The notes under the pieces were generated by a model, which had not been told where the DNA came from, searched no databases, and saw nothing but the letters and a program-made list of their open reading frames with translations. From NCBI GenBank assembly GCA_910574865.1, contig CAJTDN010000018.1, positions 18,973 through 82,972 on the forward strand: a stretch of DNA of 64,000 bases, given 5' to 3'. Below, piece after piece: positions 63,096 to 64,000 of the stretch. The stretch comes from Lachnospiraceae bacterium (GTDB lineage Bacteria; Bacillota; Clostridia; Lachnospirales; Lachnospiraceae). Every line of letters starts with the position of its first letter. Position 1 is the stretch's first letter. Made by a program: the position numbers and the translations under genes.

Positions 63096-63839
63096 TTGAA
63101 ACCGGATTATCTGGATTTATTGTCACCAGAACCGATACGCATGGAAAACGTGGGCGGCATCCTCTCACCGAAACTGCGGGACATTGCTTCCATCGGATAT
63201 GGCACCTACCACTTTTACTTAGAGTTGTTGCTGATGGATTTGGAAAAATACCTTTCCATGATTGGACACGCGGAAGACTATGGCCGCTTGTCTGATGAGG
63301 AAAAATCGGAGCTGGACATGTTCGATTTCTGGACCGCGAACGAGCAGTCCGCCGACCTGCTGAAAAAAGTCCTGAATTTTTTCATAAAGGAAGAGGTCGT
63401 CTACTCCGGGCAGGACAGATGTTTCCTGATTCAAAATGGAAACGGGAATATCGGTGTCATCACGAGGGATTCCTACCCGCAGGTGCGTGACATCATCTGC
63501 CAGCGCGTCTGCATCCGCCCCGGCCAGGAAGAGGATCTTTCCAAGGTCAAAAACAAAAAGGCTTTGGAAATCGCGAAAAAGCTCCAAAAGGGACGGTCGC
63601 AAAAAAAGAAGCAGGAAAAGGCGGACAAGAACATGGAACTGGGAAACATCATATCCGCCGTCGCGAACCGCAGCCCATCGCTTAACATTTTGAACATCTG
63701 GGACCTGACGGTATACCAGCTCTGGGACTGCTTTTCACGGATTTCCAACAACAACATCTATGACATCCAGGCCAGGGCCGTCGCGGCATGGGGGAACAAG
63801 GACAACCACTTCGACGCGGCCGCCTGGTTCAGGGCATAA
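63096..63839 (+). CDS. Phage protein, possible tail assembly chaperone
   Basis: A 247-residue protein from TTG 63096, five bases after the previous stop, with GGGGGTG as ribosome site. A basic Lys/Gln-rich linker (KKLQKGRSQKKKQEKADKNM) splits two helical parts; the C-terminus IWDLTVYQLWDCFSRISNNN then IYDIQARAVAAWGNKDN resembles tail assembly chaperone ends. Chaperone function is inference from position and this tail. Confidence 0.5.
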   Translation: MKPDYLDLLSPEPIRMENVGGILSPKLRDIASIGYGTYHFYLELLLMDLEKYLSMIGHAEDYGRLSDEEKSELDMFDFWTANEQSADLLKKVLNFFIKEEVVYSGQDRCFLIQNGNGNIGVITRDSYPQVRDIICQRVCIRPGQEEDLSKVKNKKALEIAKKLQKGRSQKKKQEKADKNMELGNIISAVANRSPSLNILNIWDLTVYQLWDCFSRISNNNIYDIQARAVAAWGNKDNHFDAAAWFRA

Positions 63840-64000
63840 ATTTACCATGACAGGAAAGGAGCCATGATGGCAACATTCAAATTACTGTGAAACATAATCT
63901 TCCGGGCAGCCAAAAAAGCGCAAACTTCCCCTATCAAGCTTAAAAGAAGTTTTTGAGCCTGTCTGGAAGACTCAGGCGGCAACTACCGGGGCTTCCCAGC
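63840..64000 (+). other. Right edge of window, unresolved
   Basis: GGAAAGGAGCC precedes ATGATGGCAACATTCAAATT at 63864, but the frame stops after seven or eight codons (MATFKLL). Either a frameshift, an intervening sequence or a wrong start; the next gene continues beyond the edge. Confidence 0.4.

Noticed and set aside
63840..64000. Group I or II intron at the right edge
   Set aside because: No core elements could be recognised; only ~160 bases are visible.

Overview
The window looks like a chromosome segment of a gut-type Clostridia bacterium, most likely Lachnospiraceae, with GC near 50 percent. The inference rests on the gene set: CstA, a T-box-controlled tyrS, LytTR/GHKL signalling, GPH and NCS2 transporters, a glycyl radical enzyme, many glycoside hydrolases, DUF1703-type AAA-ATPases and Rpn nucleases. 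No 16S rRNA gene is present, so the genus cannot be named.

Layout. 1-13.9 kb is a decaying accessory region. Intact genes are cstA with a partner of unknown function, a small cysteine-rich protein and a GH1 beta-glucosidase. Around them lie broken Fic, isochorismatase, PIN, GH78, Rpn, GH3, GH2, AraC, conjugative-element and serine-recombinase genes, punctuated by palindromic repeats. 14.0-14.7 kb holds five tRNA genes (Leu, Asp, Met, Thr, Glu), followed by a TnpB remnant and dispersed hairpin elements. Two inverted 280-bp elements flank a ferritin and a lipoprotein gene. 17.8-27.8 kb has a GH13 enzyme, a four-gene 2-hydroxyacid operon with an IclR regulator and a promoter carrying a palindromic operator, and an AgrC/AgrA-like pair facing a GPH symporter. 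28-36 kb has a pentapeptide-like DUF3737 protein, a large Fe-S flavoprotein next to a lone hypA, and tyrS with its T-box. 36.3-38.9 kb has apt, a purine permease and tRNA-Gln, Pro and Ser. 38.8-49.3 kb is one long minus-strand sugar operon: glycyl radical enzyme, activase, ABC sugar transporter, GH42-like hydrolase, Gfo/Idh oxidoreductase, D-lyxose isomerase and a kinase stub, facing an AraC regulator. 50.8-56.1 kb has a DUF1703 ATPase/nuclease, an orphan cytosine methyltransferase with a truncated neighbour, an aldo-keto reductase and a zinc alcohol dehydrogenase.

From about 56.2 kb to the right edge is the start of a prophage or phage-derived region. Its first gene encodes a 910-residue protein with the hallmarks of a two-barrel single-chain RNA polymerase of the YonO / QDE-1 type, including the catalytic motif DKDGD at residues 544-548. 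A winged-helix-like/zinc-ribbon protein and two near-identical tail-tube-like genes follow. A conserved non-host-like sequence block precedes both the polymerase gene and the tail genes and is a candidate promoter for the phage polymerase. Five exactly 10-bp-phased repeats lie just upstream of the polymerase gene. This is the most unusual system in the window.

A second notable locus is the glycyl radical enzyme in the sugar operon. It has a C-x-E active-site motif (C402, E404) and an RVGGF radical motif, but no substrate can be assigned from sequence. All function calls are from reading the sequence and recalling families; no database search was run.
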